This document shows positions 31,079 through 39,256 of a stretch of DNA of 60,406 nucleotides, piece by piece; positions within the stretch are counted from its first letter, which is position 1; every line of letters starts with the position of its first letter. Source of the DNA: Candidatus Avelusimicrobium pullicaecorum (lineage in GTDB: Bacteria > Elusimicrobiota > Elusimicrobia > Elusimicrobiales > Elusimicrobiaceae); the NCBI GenBank assembly GCA_944322825.1, contig CALUQD010000006.1:1-60406 (forward strand), written 5' to 3'. Under the pieces are notes generated by a model. That model was not told where the DNA came from and searched no databases. It worked only from the letters and a program-made list of their open reading frames with translations. A program made the translations under genes and the position numbers.

Positions 31079-32015
31079 TGGCACCCTTTTTCATTTTGTC
31101 TAAAATTTTTTGGCTAAATTCCTTGGCGGAAAAAATCCCTTGGCTTTTTAGCTGTTGGTTCAAAGACGCCACTTCAATCAGCACCGCCAGGTTGCGCCCC
31201 GGCGTGACGGGCAGCCCCAAGGAAGGGATTTCGATACCCAGGATGTTAGTCGTTTTCTGCTCCACTCCCAGCCGGTCGATGGGTTGTTTGTTGGGGGAGG
31301 TCAGCACCACTTCCATATCGATGTTGGTTTCGTCGAGCGTAGAGCCTACGCCGAACAAAAGCGGTACGTCCAAAATACCCAGCCCTCTTACTTCCATATA
31401 ATGCTTGAGCATTGTCGGGCAGGAGCCGACCAGAAAACGGCCAAACCGTTTTTGCACTTCTACTACGTCGTCAGCCACCAAAATATGGCCGCGTTTAATT
31501 AGCTCCAGGGCGCATTCGCTCTTGCCGATGCCCGCATCCCCGCGGATCAGCACACCCGTGCCGCTTACGTCCACCAGCACGCCGTGCATATGCGTAACGG
31601 GGCAGAGCTTTTCGTCCAAAAAGCGGGTAAATTCCGCCACGAAAGCGGACGATTCCATATCGGTTTTTAAAACAGGCACATCCGAACTTAAACAAGCCTT
31701 GCGGATGGCGGGCAGCGGGTCCAAGCCGGCGGCCATAATCACGCAGGGAACTTTGCCCTCGATGAGCATTTTTTCCACATTGGCGCGCAGCCGGGTTTTG
31801 TTTTCTTTTACGCAGAAGGCGTGTTCCCCGCGGCCAAAAACCTGCACGGAATTAGCCCGGAAGCTATCCAAATGTCCGCATAACGCCAGGCCGGGGCGGT
31901 TGACGCTGCCCAGCGTAATTTCGCGGTGGATATACCGTTTGCCGCAGACCAGCTCCAGGTTAAGGCGTTTAACCTGGAGCAGTTCTGCTACGGTGATTGA
32001 TTTGGTGAATTCCAA
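31065..32015 (-). CDS. hprK: HPr kinase/phosphorylase
   Basis: The bifunctional enzyme phosphorylates and dephosphorylates Ser46 of HPr. The 316-residue protein has the N-terminal domain with the family [17 protein letters not shown], Walker [10 protein letters not shown] in the second half, [11 protein letters not shown] and the signature [15 protein letters not shown], and [16 protein letters not shown]. The matching substrate (HPr with Ser46) is encoded in the same operon at 27633-27902. In diderms the enzyme is thought to gate PTS activity and stress output more than classical carbon repression. It follows hpf after 17 bases. Confidence 0.97.
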   Translation of the reverse strand: MEFTKSITVAELLQVKRLNLELVCGKRYIHREITLGSVNRPGLALCGHLDSFRANSVQVFGRGEHAFCVKENKTRLRANVEKMLIEGKVPCVIMAAGLDPLPAIRKACLSSDVPVLKTDMESSAFVAEFTRFLDEKLCPVTHMHGVLVDVSGTGVLIRGDAGIGKSECALELIKRGHILVADDVVEVQKRFGRFLVGSCPTMLKHYMEVRGLGILDVPLLFGVGSTLDETNIDMEVVLTSPNKQPIDRLGVEQKTTNILGIEIPSLGLPVTPGRNLAVLIEVASLNQQLKSQGIFSAKEFSQKILDKMKKGANGKQ

Positions 32016-32032
32016 GACCGCCCCCGTGTGGC

Positions 32033-32584
32033 TTATTTCTTTTTAACCGGTTTAATTAAGCCGTAGGTGCCGTCCAAGCGTTTGAAAATGAGGTTAATTT
32101 GCTTGGAATCTTCGTCCAAGAAAATCCAGAACGAATACCCGAGGCGTTCCATTTCGTAGGCGGCGTCTTCCGGGTTCATCGGCGCCACTTCCACTTGCTT
32201 AATGACGGAGAATTTCACGTCGTCCTGCGGCAAAAGCACATGCTCGGCAAAGGGGTTCAAATCCACTTCTTTGACGGATTTTTTGCTTACTTTGCGGGCT
32301 TTGGCTTTGTTTTTGATTTTTTTGGCCTGCGCTTCGGCTTTCACGGCGGCGGCGTCGATGGCTTTGTAGAGGTTGCTTTCCACCGCGCTGGCGCTGATGG
32401 TGGTTTTGGCGCCGGTGTGCAAAATAATTTCGGCGCGCTGGTTGATTTTCTTTTCTACGGAAATAAGCACTTGCGCGGAAACGATGTTGTCAAAAAAGTT
32501 TTCCACTTTTCCCACGCGGGTGTTGATAAATTCTTTGATGGCCGGAGTCAGTTTAATGTTTTTGGCCGTAATTTTAATATCCAT
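32033..32584 (-). CDS. hpf: Ribosome hibernation promoting factor (long form)
   Basis: The 183-residue protein has the RaiA/YfiA fold (MDIKITAKNIKLTPAIKEFI, KVENFFDN, AEIILHTGA) and, after a Lys/Ala-rich linker, the C-terminal domain of long HPF (VKFSVIKQVEVAPMNPEDAAYEMERLGYSFWIFLDEDSKQINLIFKR). Long HPF dimerises 70S into 100S ribosomes in stationary phase. ATG 32584 with GGAGG upstream is certain; longer frames have no homology. It heads the hprK-PTS-lepA operon under a strong promoter (32628-32656), linking carbon status to ribosome dormancy. Confidence 0.96.
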   Translation of the reverse strand: MDIKITAKNIKLTPAIKEFINTRVGKVENFFDNIVSAQVLISVEKKINQRAEIILHTGAKTTISASAVESNLYKAIDAAAVKAEAQAKKIKNKAKARKVSKKSVKEVDLNPFAEHVLLPQDDVKFSVIKQVEVAPMNPEDAAYEMERLGYSFWIFLDEDSKQINLIFKRLDGTYGLIKPVKKK

Positions 32585-32627
32585 AATTCCTCCGTTAAAT
32601 AAGTACGAGAGAAACCCCCGTAGAGTT

Positions 32628-32656
32628 ATTAAACCATTAATCGGGCCCCCTGTCAA
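32628..32656 (-). promoter_or_regulatory. Promoter of the hpf-hprK-PTS-lepA operon
   Basis: On the minus strand TTGACA (32651-32656), a 17-base spacer, then TTTAAT (32628-32633). The leader is about 35-40 bases and carries the hpf ribosome site. Confidence 0.8.
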
Positions 32657-32700
32657 TGAAACCCGCGCGCCCGCGCGTACGGGGGCGGTTGGTTCGTTTG

Positions 32701-32844
32701 CGGTTTAAGTGTAAACCGGCCGGAGCTGCGGGGGCAGCTGCGCCGTGGGAGCGGGCACAACGCCCGCGCGGCGCGGATAGGTGAACGGATGCAATAACGC
32801 AAACGCCTGGCGGCGGGTGTTATTGCTGGCAGCGGGAATGCTGC
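32701..32844. other. Cluster of perfect hairpins, strand unknown (possible RNA)
   Basis: Five perfect stems follow each other: CGGTTTA/TAAACCG (32701-32718), AGCTGC/GCAGCT (32724-32739), GCGGGC/GCCCGC (32751-32767), GCAATAAC/GTTATTGC (32791-32826, with CGCC/GGCG inside) and GCAGC/GCTGC (32829-32844). No coding frame fits. A minus-strand promoter-like pair TTGTCC (32912-32917) / CTATAT (32889-32894) with 17-base spacing could transcribe it. It lies between hpf and the RNA switch candidate. Confidence 0.5.
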
Positions 32845-32934
32845 GTAGAAAGCTGAAGAATTATTTGATGCGCCTCCGGGTACGTCGGATATAGTTAGTG
32901 TAGGCCGGATTGGACAAAAATCAAGCCCGGTTCT

Positions 32935-32962
32935 TTGGCTGCCGGACAAAATTTGTTACTAT
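32935..32962 (+). promoter_or_regulatory. Promoter of the RNA-switch candidate
   Basis: TTGGCT (32935-32940), a 16-base spacer, then TACTAT (32957-32962). Predicted transcription start near 32968. Confidence 0.6.
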
Positions 32963-32967
32963 ATAAG

Positions 32968-33215
32968 AGCCGGATGATTTCCGACTGGAACGCAAGTTCC
33001 ACCCTTTCTGCTGTTTTTGGAAGCCTGTGCGGAACAGGCTGCGCTGCGTAAGCGGCACACATCACTCCAAAAACAGCCGTTTTAAAACGCCCAGCCGGCG
33101 GCTTAATTACCCGCAGGCCGTGCGTTGAATGCTCCTTGCCATAGTAATATGGCAAGGCAGCTACGGCTGTTTGTTCTGGGTTAGTGATGTGGCTCGGGGC
33201 AAATGGCCGTTTTTT
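32968..33215 (+). ncRNA. Candidate transcription-attenuating structured leader (riboswitch-like)
   Basis: The first hairpin is TGGAAC-GCAA-GTTCCA (32986-33001, GNRA loop). Segment A GCTGTTTTTGGA (33010-33021) pairs perfectly with B TCCAAAAACAGC (33066-33077), enclosing hairpin AGCCTGT/ACAGGCT (33022-33040). A further hairpin is CTTGCCATA/TATGGCAAG (33135-33156). Segment B with its 5' extension CACATCACT (33058-33066) can instead pair with the terminator region: AGTGATGTG (33183-33191) plus GGCTGTTT (33165-33172). The A-B and B-C pairings exclude each other, and C is part of the terminator at 33163-33215. I could not match it to a riboswitch class I know. Confidence 0.6.
33163..33215 (+). terminator. 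Conditional-looking terminator of the leader RNA
   Basis: ACGGCTGTTTG (33163-33173) pairs with CAAATGGCCGT (33200-33210) over 11 bp including two G-U pairs, followed by T6. It is 140 bases before the glycosyltransferase start. The left arm and loop overlap the alternative pairing partner of segment B. Confidence 0.65.
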
Positions 33216-33355
33216 GTCCTTCTCTTGTTCTGCGTGGGCGGTAAGAAGCCGCTTCCCGCTTGGTTGTTCCGATTGCTTCTTGTGACGGGTGCGCCCCCAA
33301 AATGTTGCTGGGCCGCGCCTCGGTTTGGCACTAAACTAAAACAAGAGGAGAATGT

Positions 33356-34327
33356 ATGAAACCTGCCGTATCTGTTTTAATTCCCGTTTATAATGCGGAA
33401 AAGTATCTGCCGGCCTGTTTGGCTTCGGTCTTGCATCAATCTTTTGCGGATATTGAAGTGGTGTGCTTGGACGACGGTTCCTCCGACCGTTCTCTGCCCA
33501 TTTTGCAACAAGCCGCTCGCGAAGACGCCCGCGTGCGGGTGTTGACGCAGCCCAACCAAGGGGTGGCGATCGCGCGCAACCGGCTGCTGAAACAGGCCCG
33601 TGGCCAGTATATCGCTTTTGTGGACGCCGATGACTTGATTTTGCCCCGGTATGTAAGTGCCTTGTATGCGGCCGCCCGTCAAACGCGGGCGCAAGTAACG
33701 AAATGTTTTTTCTATGAATTGGAAGAAGACGGAACTTCGCGGGTGAAAGCGCACTGCCACAGCAGTTTTTTCCAGCAAGTCCCTGCGGAGGATGGGCCCC
33801 GTTTTCGGGCCGGATACGAAGATGCCGTGCTGTGGGGAAAATTGTTTGACCGCCGCTGGGTGCAGCACTGTCATCTGCGGTTTTGGCCGGGGCGGGTGGC
33901 GGAAGATTTTTCCTTTGTGGTGTTGGCTTTTCTGTGTGCGGCACAAGTGACGGTCGTGCCCGAAAAATTGTATGCCTACCGCAAAAATGTCCCCGGCGCG
34001 ATTACCAGCCAATCGTTTCGGATGGCGGTGGGAGTGTTGCTGAATTTGGTGGAGCTTCGGCAAGAGTTAAAACGGCGTACGCGCTGGAACGGCGCGATTG
34101 CGGCCGAGTGGGTGCGTGCGGCCGTTTGGGGGATTTGCCGGTTCCGCAAATTTTCCGCGGCCCAGCGGGCGCAGCAGCAGGCGTTGCTGGAGTGGACGTT
34201 TCAGACCGTCCGGCAGGAAGTGCTTTCTTTGCGCGGGTGGTCCAAAATACGGTGGGAATTGTTTGTGCGATTGGTGCAAAAATGCGGGGCCGGGAGTGTT
34301 TATTTTTGGAGTAAAATTTTTCGCTGA
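33356..34327 (+). CDS. Family 2 glycosyltransferase
   Basis: The 323-residue GT-A enzyme has the classic GT2 start VSVLIPVYNAEKYLPACLAS, the nucleotide-binding CLDDGSSDRS, NQGVAIARNRLLKQARGQYI and the metal-binding DADD (in FVDADDLILP). The rest includes LWGKLFDRR and EDFSFVVLAFLCA, as in EpsJ/WcaA-like enzymes that build surface polysaccharide or LPS side chains. No membrane segment is evident. Donor and acceptor are unknown and no other polysaccharide gene adjoins. AGAGGAGAA precedes ATG 33356. The 700-base structured leader upstream implies tight control of this gene. Confidence 0.92.
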   Translation: MKPAVSVLIPVYNAEKYLPACLASVLHQSFADIEVVCLDDGSSDRSLPILQQAAREDARVRVLTQPNQGVAIARNRLLKQARGQYIAFVDADDLILPRYVSALYAAARQTRAQVTKCFFYELEEDGTSRVKAHCHSSFFQQVPAEDGPRFRAGYEDAVLWGKLFDRRWVQHCHLRFWPGRVAEDFSFVVLAFLCAAQVTVVPEKLYAYRKNVPGAITSQSFRMAVGVLLNLVELRQELKRRTRWNGAIAAEWVRAAVWGICRFRKFSAAQRAQQQALLEWTFQTVRQEVLSLRGWSKIRWELFVRLVQKCGAGSVYFWSKIFR

Positions 34328-34410
34328 CGATGCTCGCTGCAAAAAGACACGCTGTCGGCGCGGCAGACATCGCTTGGAATGATTGTCGGGAATGATCGGA
34401 AATAAAAAGA

Positions 34411-34510
34411 GGCGCAAAACGCTGAGGCACTGCGTGATGTCGTACAATGCGAGATGCGCCCCTTTTGCGTCGGATTTTTCGTCCGCGCAAAAACGTTTTG
34501 AATTGCGGAC
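34411..34510. other. Hairpin-rich intergenic segment after the glycosyltransferase
   Basis: GGCGCA (34411-34416) pairs with TGCGCC (34455-34460) and is followed by CCTTTT. GTCCGC (34481-34486) pairs with GCGGAC (34505-34510) around an inner CAAAA/TTTTG stem (34488-34500). The first may be a poor terminator of the glycosyltransferase gene. No coding potential is visible in 34328-34523. Confidence 0.4.
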
Positions 34511-34523
34511 GGTACAGGCTAAC

Positions 34524-34553
34524 AAAACACCCCGCGCTTTCGCGGGGTGTTTT
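34524..34553. terminator. Bidirectional intrinsic terminator
   Basis: AAAACACCCCGCG (34524-34536) pairs with CGCGGGGTGTTTT (34541-34553), a perfect 13 bp stem just after the stop of the small minus-strand gene. Confidence 0.92.
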
Positions 34554-34562
34554 AAATCCTTT

Positions 34563-34787
34563 TTATTTCGCGTTTACCATTTTAGCTCTGGAGATATCAC
34601 CCTTCTTGTCCAAGAAGTAGAGATATCCTTTTTCTTTTTTGATACCGCATTTTTCTACTTTTTTCGGTTTGCCGCCTTTTTTGCCGCCTCTGGCCATTTG
34701 CACGCGGGCGATATCGCCGTCTTTGTCAATGTAGTAGAGGAAGCCGTCTTCGCGGTCCATTCCAACTTTCAGTACTTTTTCTGCCAT
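34563..34787 (-). CDS. Small basic protein made of two ~30-residue repeats
   Basis: The 74-residue protein consists of two similar halves: KVGMDREDGFLYYIDKDGDI followed by ARVQMARGGKK, and KCGIKKEKGYLYFLDKKGDI followed by SRAKM. The shared pattern is K-x-G-[I/M]-x-[K/R]-E-[K/D]-G-[F/Y]-L-Y-[Y/F]-[I/L]-D-K-x-G-D-I-[A/S]-R. I recall short proteins of this type from several phyla, all without known function. It is soluble, basic, and could bind nucleic acid or ribosomes (speculation). A perfect AAGGAGG lies upstream and a strong promoter drives it, so it is probably well expressed. It is monocistronic. Confidence 0.8.
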   Translation of the reverse strand: MAEKVLKVGMDREDGFLYYIDKDGDIARVQMARGGKKGGKPKKVEKCGIKKEKGYLYFLDKKGDISRAKMVNAK

Positions 34788-34828
34788 GTAGATAATCCTC
34801 CTTTTAAGGAAAACAGTCTTACCGAAAA

Positions 34829-34857
34829 AGTCTAATAAAATTTTCCGCGCTTTGCAA
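34829..34857 (-). promoter_or_regulatory. Promoter of the small duplicated protein gene
   Basis: On the minus strand TTGCAA (34852-34857), a 17-base spacer, then TAGACT (34829-34834). Confidence 0.7.
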
Positions 34858-34961
34858 GGGGTTTTTTTCGTCGGGGTCTCTTCGGGAGGTTTTGGGCCGT
34901 ACGCGTAGGAGGCCGCGTTCGACGGGCGAAAAAGGCTTTTCCTCTATATTGTATAGGGAAA

Positions 34962-34970
34962 TGCTATAAT
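34962..34970 (+). promoter_or_regulatory. Extended -10 promoter of smc
   Basis: TGCTATAAT (34962-34970) is a perfect extended -10 element. No good -35 is seen. The start codon is 28 bases downstream. Confidence 0.65.
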
Positions 34971-34997
34971 CAAAATATATCTGCCTAAGGGGACTTT

Positions 34998-37900
34998 ATG
35001 TATTTAAAAGCTATCGAAATTATTGGTTTTAAATCCTTTGCCGACAAATCCCGCCTGGACTTTGAACCCGGCATTACCTGCGTAGTCGGGCCGAACGGAT
35101 GCGGTAAATCCAACGTGATTGACTCCGTGCGCTGGGCCATTGGCGAGATGAGCTGGAAGTCCCTCCGCTCCGCTTCTATGGTAGATATTATTTTCAACGG
35201 TACGGCCAAACGCGCCCCCTTAAATATGGCGCAGGTGAGTATGGTGTTCGATAACGCCACCCGCCAGCTGCCGCTCGATTTTAACGAAATTACGGTCACC
35301 CGCAAAATTTTCCGCTCCGGCGAAAGCGAATACTATTTAAATAAAGTGCAATGCCGCCTGCGCGACATACGCGATTTGTTCTTGGATACCGGCATCGGCG
35401 GCGAAGGATACGCCATCATCGACCAGGGCGGCGTGGAAAGCGTGCTTTCCGCCTCGCCGGAACAGCGCCGCGAAATGTTCGAAGAAGTCGCCGGCGTATC
35501 CAAATATAAAGCTAAGCGCGAAGAATGTATCAAACGGTTGGAACGCGTGGATTTGGACTTAGCCCGCTTGGCCGATACGGTCGCTTTGATTGAAGAACAA
35601 ATTAAAAAGTTGGACAGCGAGGCCAAAAAAGCGCGCCTGTACCAACGCTACCGCGAAGAATTAAAAGAAAGCGAAATTGCCATCTCCGTTTGTTCCATTA
35701 AAGAAGCGGACGGTTTAATCGCCCAGCATACGGCCGAATTGGAGCCGGTGCTGCGTAAACTGCAGGATTTGGAAGCCCGCATTTCCGCGCAGGAAGGCGC
35801 GGCCGCGGCGTTGGATTTAAATTTAACGCATAAACAAAAAGAAGCCGCCGAATTTAACGAAAAAATTTCCGCCAGCAAATACCAAGTGGGTTTGCTGGAA
35901 GGCGCCATTAAAAACTGTGATAATTTAACCGCCGAATTAACGGCGCAAATTGCCGCTTCGGGGGCCGAAGCGCAGCGCGGGCAAAGCCGTTTGCAGGAGC
36001 TTGCCCCCGCGATAGCCAAACTCAAAGAACAGCTGGCGGCCGTGGCGGCCGAACTGACGCCGCTGCAGGAAAATTACAATACCCAAGTGGCGCAAGCCCA
36101 ACAGCTGGAAAACGAACTGCGCCAGACCGAAAGCGAAATGCAGCGCCTGTCCAACGAATTGATGACGCTGGTGCGCAAGCAAATGGAAGTTTCCAACCGG
36201 ATTTCGCTGGAGGAATCTTCCGCCCAGCGCGAAAACGAAGATCTAATCACGGCTGAAAAAACCAGCCAAACCCAAACAGAAGGGTTGGCTTCTTTGCAGC
36301 AGGCGTTGGAAGAAATAGCCGTCCGCCAGCAAGCCAAACAGCGCGAAGCCGATGAGGCCCGCCAGGCCATTGCCGCCGGGGAAGAAAATTTACACAATTT
36401 GCAAAGCCAGCGCACGGCTTTGAACGAAAAACTTTCCGCCGTCAAATCCGTCCGCGCGGCGTTAAATGCCAAGCTGGAAATGATTCAAACCCAGGGCAAA
36501 AACGACCCGTACTGGGTGGGTGCCAAAACGGTGGCTCAAAGCCATTTGCCGGGTGTAAAAGGCACGCTGCGAAAAGCCTTAAAATATCCGGCCGCGCTTG
36601 GCGTAGCGGTGGAAGAAGCCTTCGGCAAATACTTAGACGCCGTCCTGTGTGCTGACGGCCAAACCGTGGAAAAAGCGTTGGAGCTTTTAAAACAGCACGG
36701 CAAAGCGCGCGCCAAATTTATTATTTTGTCCGAAGTCCCGCAAACCGCGGCGGACGGCGGAAATGATTCCCTCAAAAAGCAACTGACGTATGCGCCGGAA
36801 TTGGAAAATTTAATCAATTGTATTATCGGCGGGTACACGTATCAAGAGGGCTCCGTCAAAGGCGGGTTCTTTGTGGGCGGCGGCGCGGCGGACGTGCGCG
36901 CGCCGGAAGCCTATTGGGGAGAAGAAGAAACCGTCCGGGGCGAAATGGACGCCAAATCCGCAGAGGAAGACGCCGTATCCCAGGAAATTATCGCTAACTA
37001 CGACGCTTTAACAAAAGCGGAAGAAACGCTTAAAAACTTGCGCGCCAAAGCGCAGGAAGCGGTATTGGCGTTAAATTCCGTGCAAAACGAGCGCGCCAAC
37101 AAAGAGCGTGAACTAAGCGCCGCGCAGGAAACCTTAAAACGCGCCGCGGCCCGCAAACAGGAAATTTTACTTCGGGTGGAAGGACGCAAGAAACAAGTGG
37201 AGGCCTTAAAAGCCCAGCAGGAAGAACTCAAAAACAGTCACGCCCAAACCACGGCCAGAGGGGAAGAACTTAAAACCGCGCAAGCCCAGCTGCGCGAAAA
37301 TGCGGAAAAAATCAAAGGCGAAATCAATGCGTTAAGCGCGAAACTCTACGAAGTGAAAATCAAAAAGAACAACGTGGAGCTGGATTTAAAATCCACCGAA
37401 TACGAATTTAACAGCCTGACCGACAGCGAAGGCAAACGAAATGAAAAAATTGCCTCGTCCAACCTGCGTTTAAAGAGCTTGGCGGAAGAAAAATTGTCTA
37501 CCGAAGCCAAACTTTCTTCGGAGCGCGACACGTTGGCCAAACTGGAAGTGGACGAACACAAAATGCGCGCCGATTTGGAAGCCCTTAAAAAAGAATACAG
37601 CGATAAAACCGCCGCGTTAAACGCCTGCAAAAAAGAATCATCCGACTTGGCCATCAAAAAGAACGATTTGGAAAACGCCCTTTCCAACGCGCGCCGCCAG
37701 CGCACGACGGTAGTGAACAGCTTGTTTGAAAGCTGGAACATCACCCCGGAAGAAGCGCAAATGAATTACGGCGACAAAACGGTGGATTACGAACGCGTGA
37801 AAATGATGCGCAAACGCATCGAAAATATGGGCGCTGTGAATATGACCGCGCCGGAAGAATACGACGCGTTGACGGAACGCAACACTTTCCTGCGTACGCA

Positions 37901-38480
37901 AATTGCGGACTTGGAAGGCGCGAAGAAAGATTTGAAATCCGCCATCAATAAAATCAACCAAACCACGCGCGAAAATTTCAAATACACCTTTGAGCAAGTG
38001 CGTAAGCACTTTAAGAACATTTACCAAACGTTGTTCCGCGGCGGCGAGTGCGATTTGGTGCTCACCCAGCCGGAAAACCTGCTGGAAACCGGTATTGAAA
38101 TTTATGCCCAGCCGCCCGGCAAAAAACTGCTGAACATTTCGTCTATGTCCGGCGGCGAAAAAACACTCACGGCAATGTCTTTGCTGTTTGCGTTCTTTAC
38201 GCACAATCCTTCCCCGTTCTGTATTATGGACGAGGCCGACGCCGCCCTGGACGAAGCCAACGTGGAACGTTACGTCAATTTGATTAAAGAATTCTCCAAA
38301 ACCACGCAGTTTATCGTGGTGACGCACAACAAACGCACGATGGAGTCGGCCCGTATGTTATATGGTATTACGATGGAAGAAAGCGGCGTGTCCAAGGTGA
38401 TGTCGGTCAACTTGGAGGACCGCTCCAACCCCGAAGCGGCCAAAAAGAAAGAAGCCATTGAAGCGTTGGCGGAGGCATAA
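34998..38480 (+). CDS. smc: Chromosome segregation protein SMC
   Basis: SMC dimers organise and segregate the chromosome with ScpA and ScpB. The 1160-residue protein has Walker A GPNGCGKS (residues 31-38), long coiled coils on both sides of a hinge (~residues 510-665, with KGTLRKALKYPAALGVAVEEAFGKYLDAV-type segments), the ABC signature SMSGGEKTLTAM and Walker B FCIMDEADAALDEANVERY. AAGGGGA precedes ATG 34998. The stop overlaps the start of the phosphoesterase by one base. Length and domain order are normal. Confidence 0.98.
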   Translation: MYLKAIEIIGFKSFADKSRLDFEPGITCVVGPNGCGKSNVIDSVRWAIGEMSWKSLRSASMVDIIFNGTAKRAPLNMAQVSMVFDNATRQLPLDFNEITVTRKIFRSGESEYYLNKVQCRLRDIRDLFLDTGIGGEGYAIIDQGGVESVLSASPEQRREMFEEVAGVSKYKAKREECIKRLERVDLDLARLADTVALIEEQIKKLDSEAKKARLYQRYREELKESEIAISVCSIKEADGLIAQHTAELEPVLRKLQDLEARISAQEGAAAALDLNLTHKQKEAAEFNEKISASKYQVGLLEGAIKNCDNLTAELTAQIAASGAEAQRGQSRLQELAPAIAKLKEQLAAVAAELTPLQENYNTQVAQAQQLENELRQTESEMQRLSNELMTLVRKQMEVSNRISLEESSAQRENEDLITAEKTSQTQTEGLASLQQALEEIAVRQQAKQREADEARQAIAAGEENLHNLQSQRTALNEKLSAVKSVRAALNAKLEMIQTQGKNDPYWVGAKTVAQSHLPGVKGTLRKALKYPAALGVAVEEAFGKYLDAVLCADGQTVEKALELLKQHGKARAKFIILSEVPQTAADGGNDSLKKQLTYAPELENLINCIIGGYTYQEGSVKGGFFVGGGAADVRAPEAYWGEEETVRGEMDAKSAEEDAVSQEIIANYDALTKAEETLKNLRAKAQEAVLALNSVQNERANKERELSAAQETLKRAAARKQEILLRVEGRKKQVEALKAQQEELKNSHAQTTARGEELKTAQAQLRENAEKIKGEINALSAKLYEVKIKKNNVELDLKSTEYEFNSLTDSEGKRNEKIASSNLRLKSLAEEKLSTEAKLSSERDTLAKLEVDEHKMRADLEALKKEYSDKTAALNACKKESSDLAIKKNDLENALSNARRQRTTVVNSLFESWNITPEEAQMNYGDKTVDYERVKMMRKRIENMGAVNMTAPEEYDALTERNTFLRTQIADLEGAKKDLKSAINKINQTTRENFKYTFEQVRKHFKNIYQTLFRGGECDLVLTQPENLLETGIEIYAQPPGKKLLNISSMSGGEKTLTAMSLLFAFFTHNPSPFCIMDEADAALDEANVERYVNLIKEFSKTTQFIVVTHNKRTMESARMLYGITMEESGVSKVMSVNLEDRSNPEAAKKKEAIEALAEA

Positions 38481-39217
38481 TGAAGATTGGCGTTTTTTCG
38501 GACGTGCACGGCAATTTGGAGGCGCTGAACGCGTGTCTGGCCCGCTATAAAAAAGAGGGCGTGCAGCGTTTTATTTATTGCGGCGATATGATTGGTTACG
38601 GCCCCGACCCGGAAAAATGCGTGCGTAAAATTGCCGATTTAAATCTGATTGCGTGCGTACTGGGCAACCACGATGCCGTCTTTGCCCACCCGGAATTGGA
38701 AGTCTTTTTTAACTACGACGCAAAAACTGCCTTGGAAGAAAATAAAAAAAGACTGAGCGAAAAATCCATCCGCTACTTGTCGGCCTTGCCCAGCGTGGAA
38801 CACGGAACGGATTTTACCGTCGTTCACGGTACGCCGGCCGATCCGATTAAAGAATACTTTTCCAGCTGTTCCCAGTTTCGGACCAATTACCCGCTGTGGA
38901 CAGGGCGCGTATGTTTTGTGGGGCATACGCATTTGCCGTTCTATATGAAAGGCTCTTCCCGTTCGTGTGTCATTTATTTGAACAAAAAGGAGGATGCCAC
39001 CATCCGCCTGACGGATAAATCCCGCTATATCATTAATCCTGGTTCAGTGGGCAAGCCGCGTGATAATAATCCGCAAGCCTCTTTCGGAATCTGGGATACG
39101 GAAGCAAAAACCTTCCGCTTCTTGCGCCAGCCGTATGACTTCCGTCCCACGCAAGAAAAAATGCGTCAGCAAAAACTGCCTTCTTTTTTGATAGACAGTC
39201 TGGCGGTGGGATTATAA
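38480..39217 (+). CDS. Metallophosphoesterase (YfcE/MJ0936-like)
   Basis: The 245-residue protein has all five calcineurin-like metal motifs: SDVHGN (residues 7-12), CGDMIGYGPDPE, GNHDAV, VHGTP and GHTHLPF, followed by NPGSVGKPRDNNPQASF. This arrangement with GYGP is typical of small phosphodiesterases that act on 2',3'-cyclic or bis-p-nitrophenyl phosphate in vitro; the natural substrate is unknown. It starts on the last base of the smc stop, so it is coupled to smc, with no known functional reason. Confidence 0.92.
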   Translation: MKIGVFSDVHGNLEALNACLARYKKEGVQRFIYCGDMIGYGPDPEKCVRKIADLNLIACVLGNHDAVFAHPELEVFFNYDAKTALEENKKRLSEKSIRYLSALPSVEHGTDFTVVHGTPADPIKEYFSSCSQFRTNYPLWTGRVCFVGHTHLPFYMKGSSRSCVIYLNKKEDATIRLTDKSRYIINPGSVGKPRDNNPQASFGIWDTEAKTFRFLRQPYDFRPTQEKMRQQKLPSFLIDSLAVGL

Positions 39218-39224
39218 AATTTCA

Positions 39225-39251
39225 AAAACGCCCGCGGCAAGCGGGCGTTTT
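39225..39251. terminator. Bidirectional intrinsic terminator
   Basis: AAAACGCCCGC (39225-39235) pairs with GCGGGCGTTTT (39241-39251), between convergent genes. Confidence 0.9.
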
Positions 39252-39256
39252 AATTG

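Noticed and set aside
32653..32949. 98-residue minus-strand protein
   Set aside because: It lies across the hairpin cluster, has no ribosome site, and its composition (Pro/Arg/Ser-rich) is that of antisense GC-rich DNA.
32968..33218. tmRNA
   Set aside because: GCGGCTTAATTACCCGC at 33099-33115 resembles the end of a tmRNA tag region. However, no tRNA-like acceptor/T-arm ends with GTTCRANYC and CCA are found on either side, and the frame before the supposed tag end is stopped after six codons.
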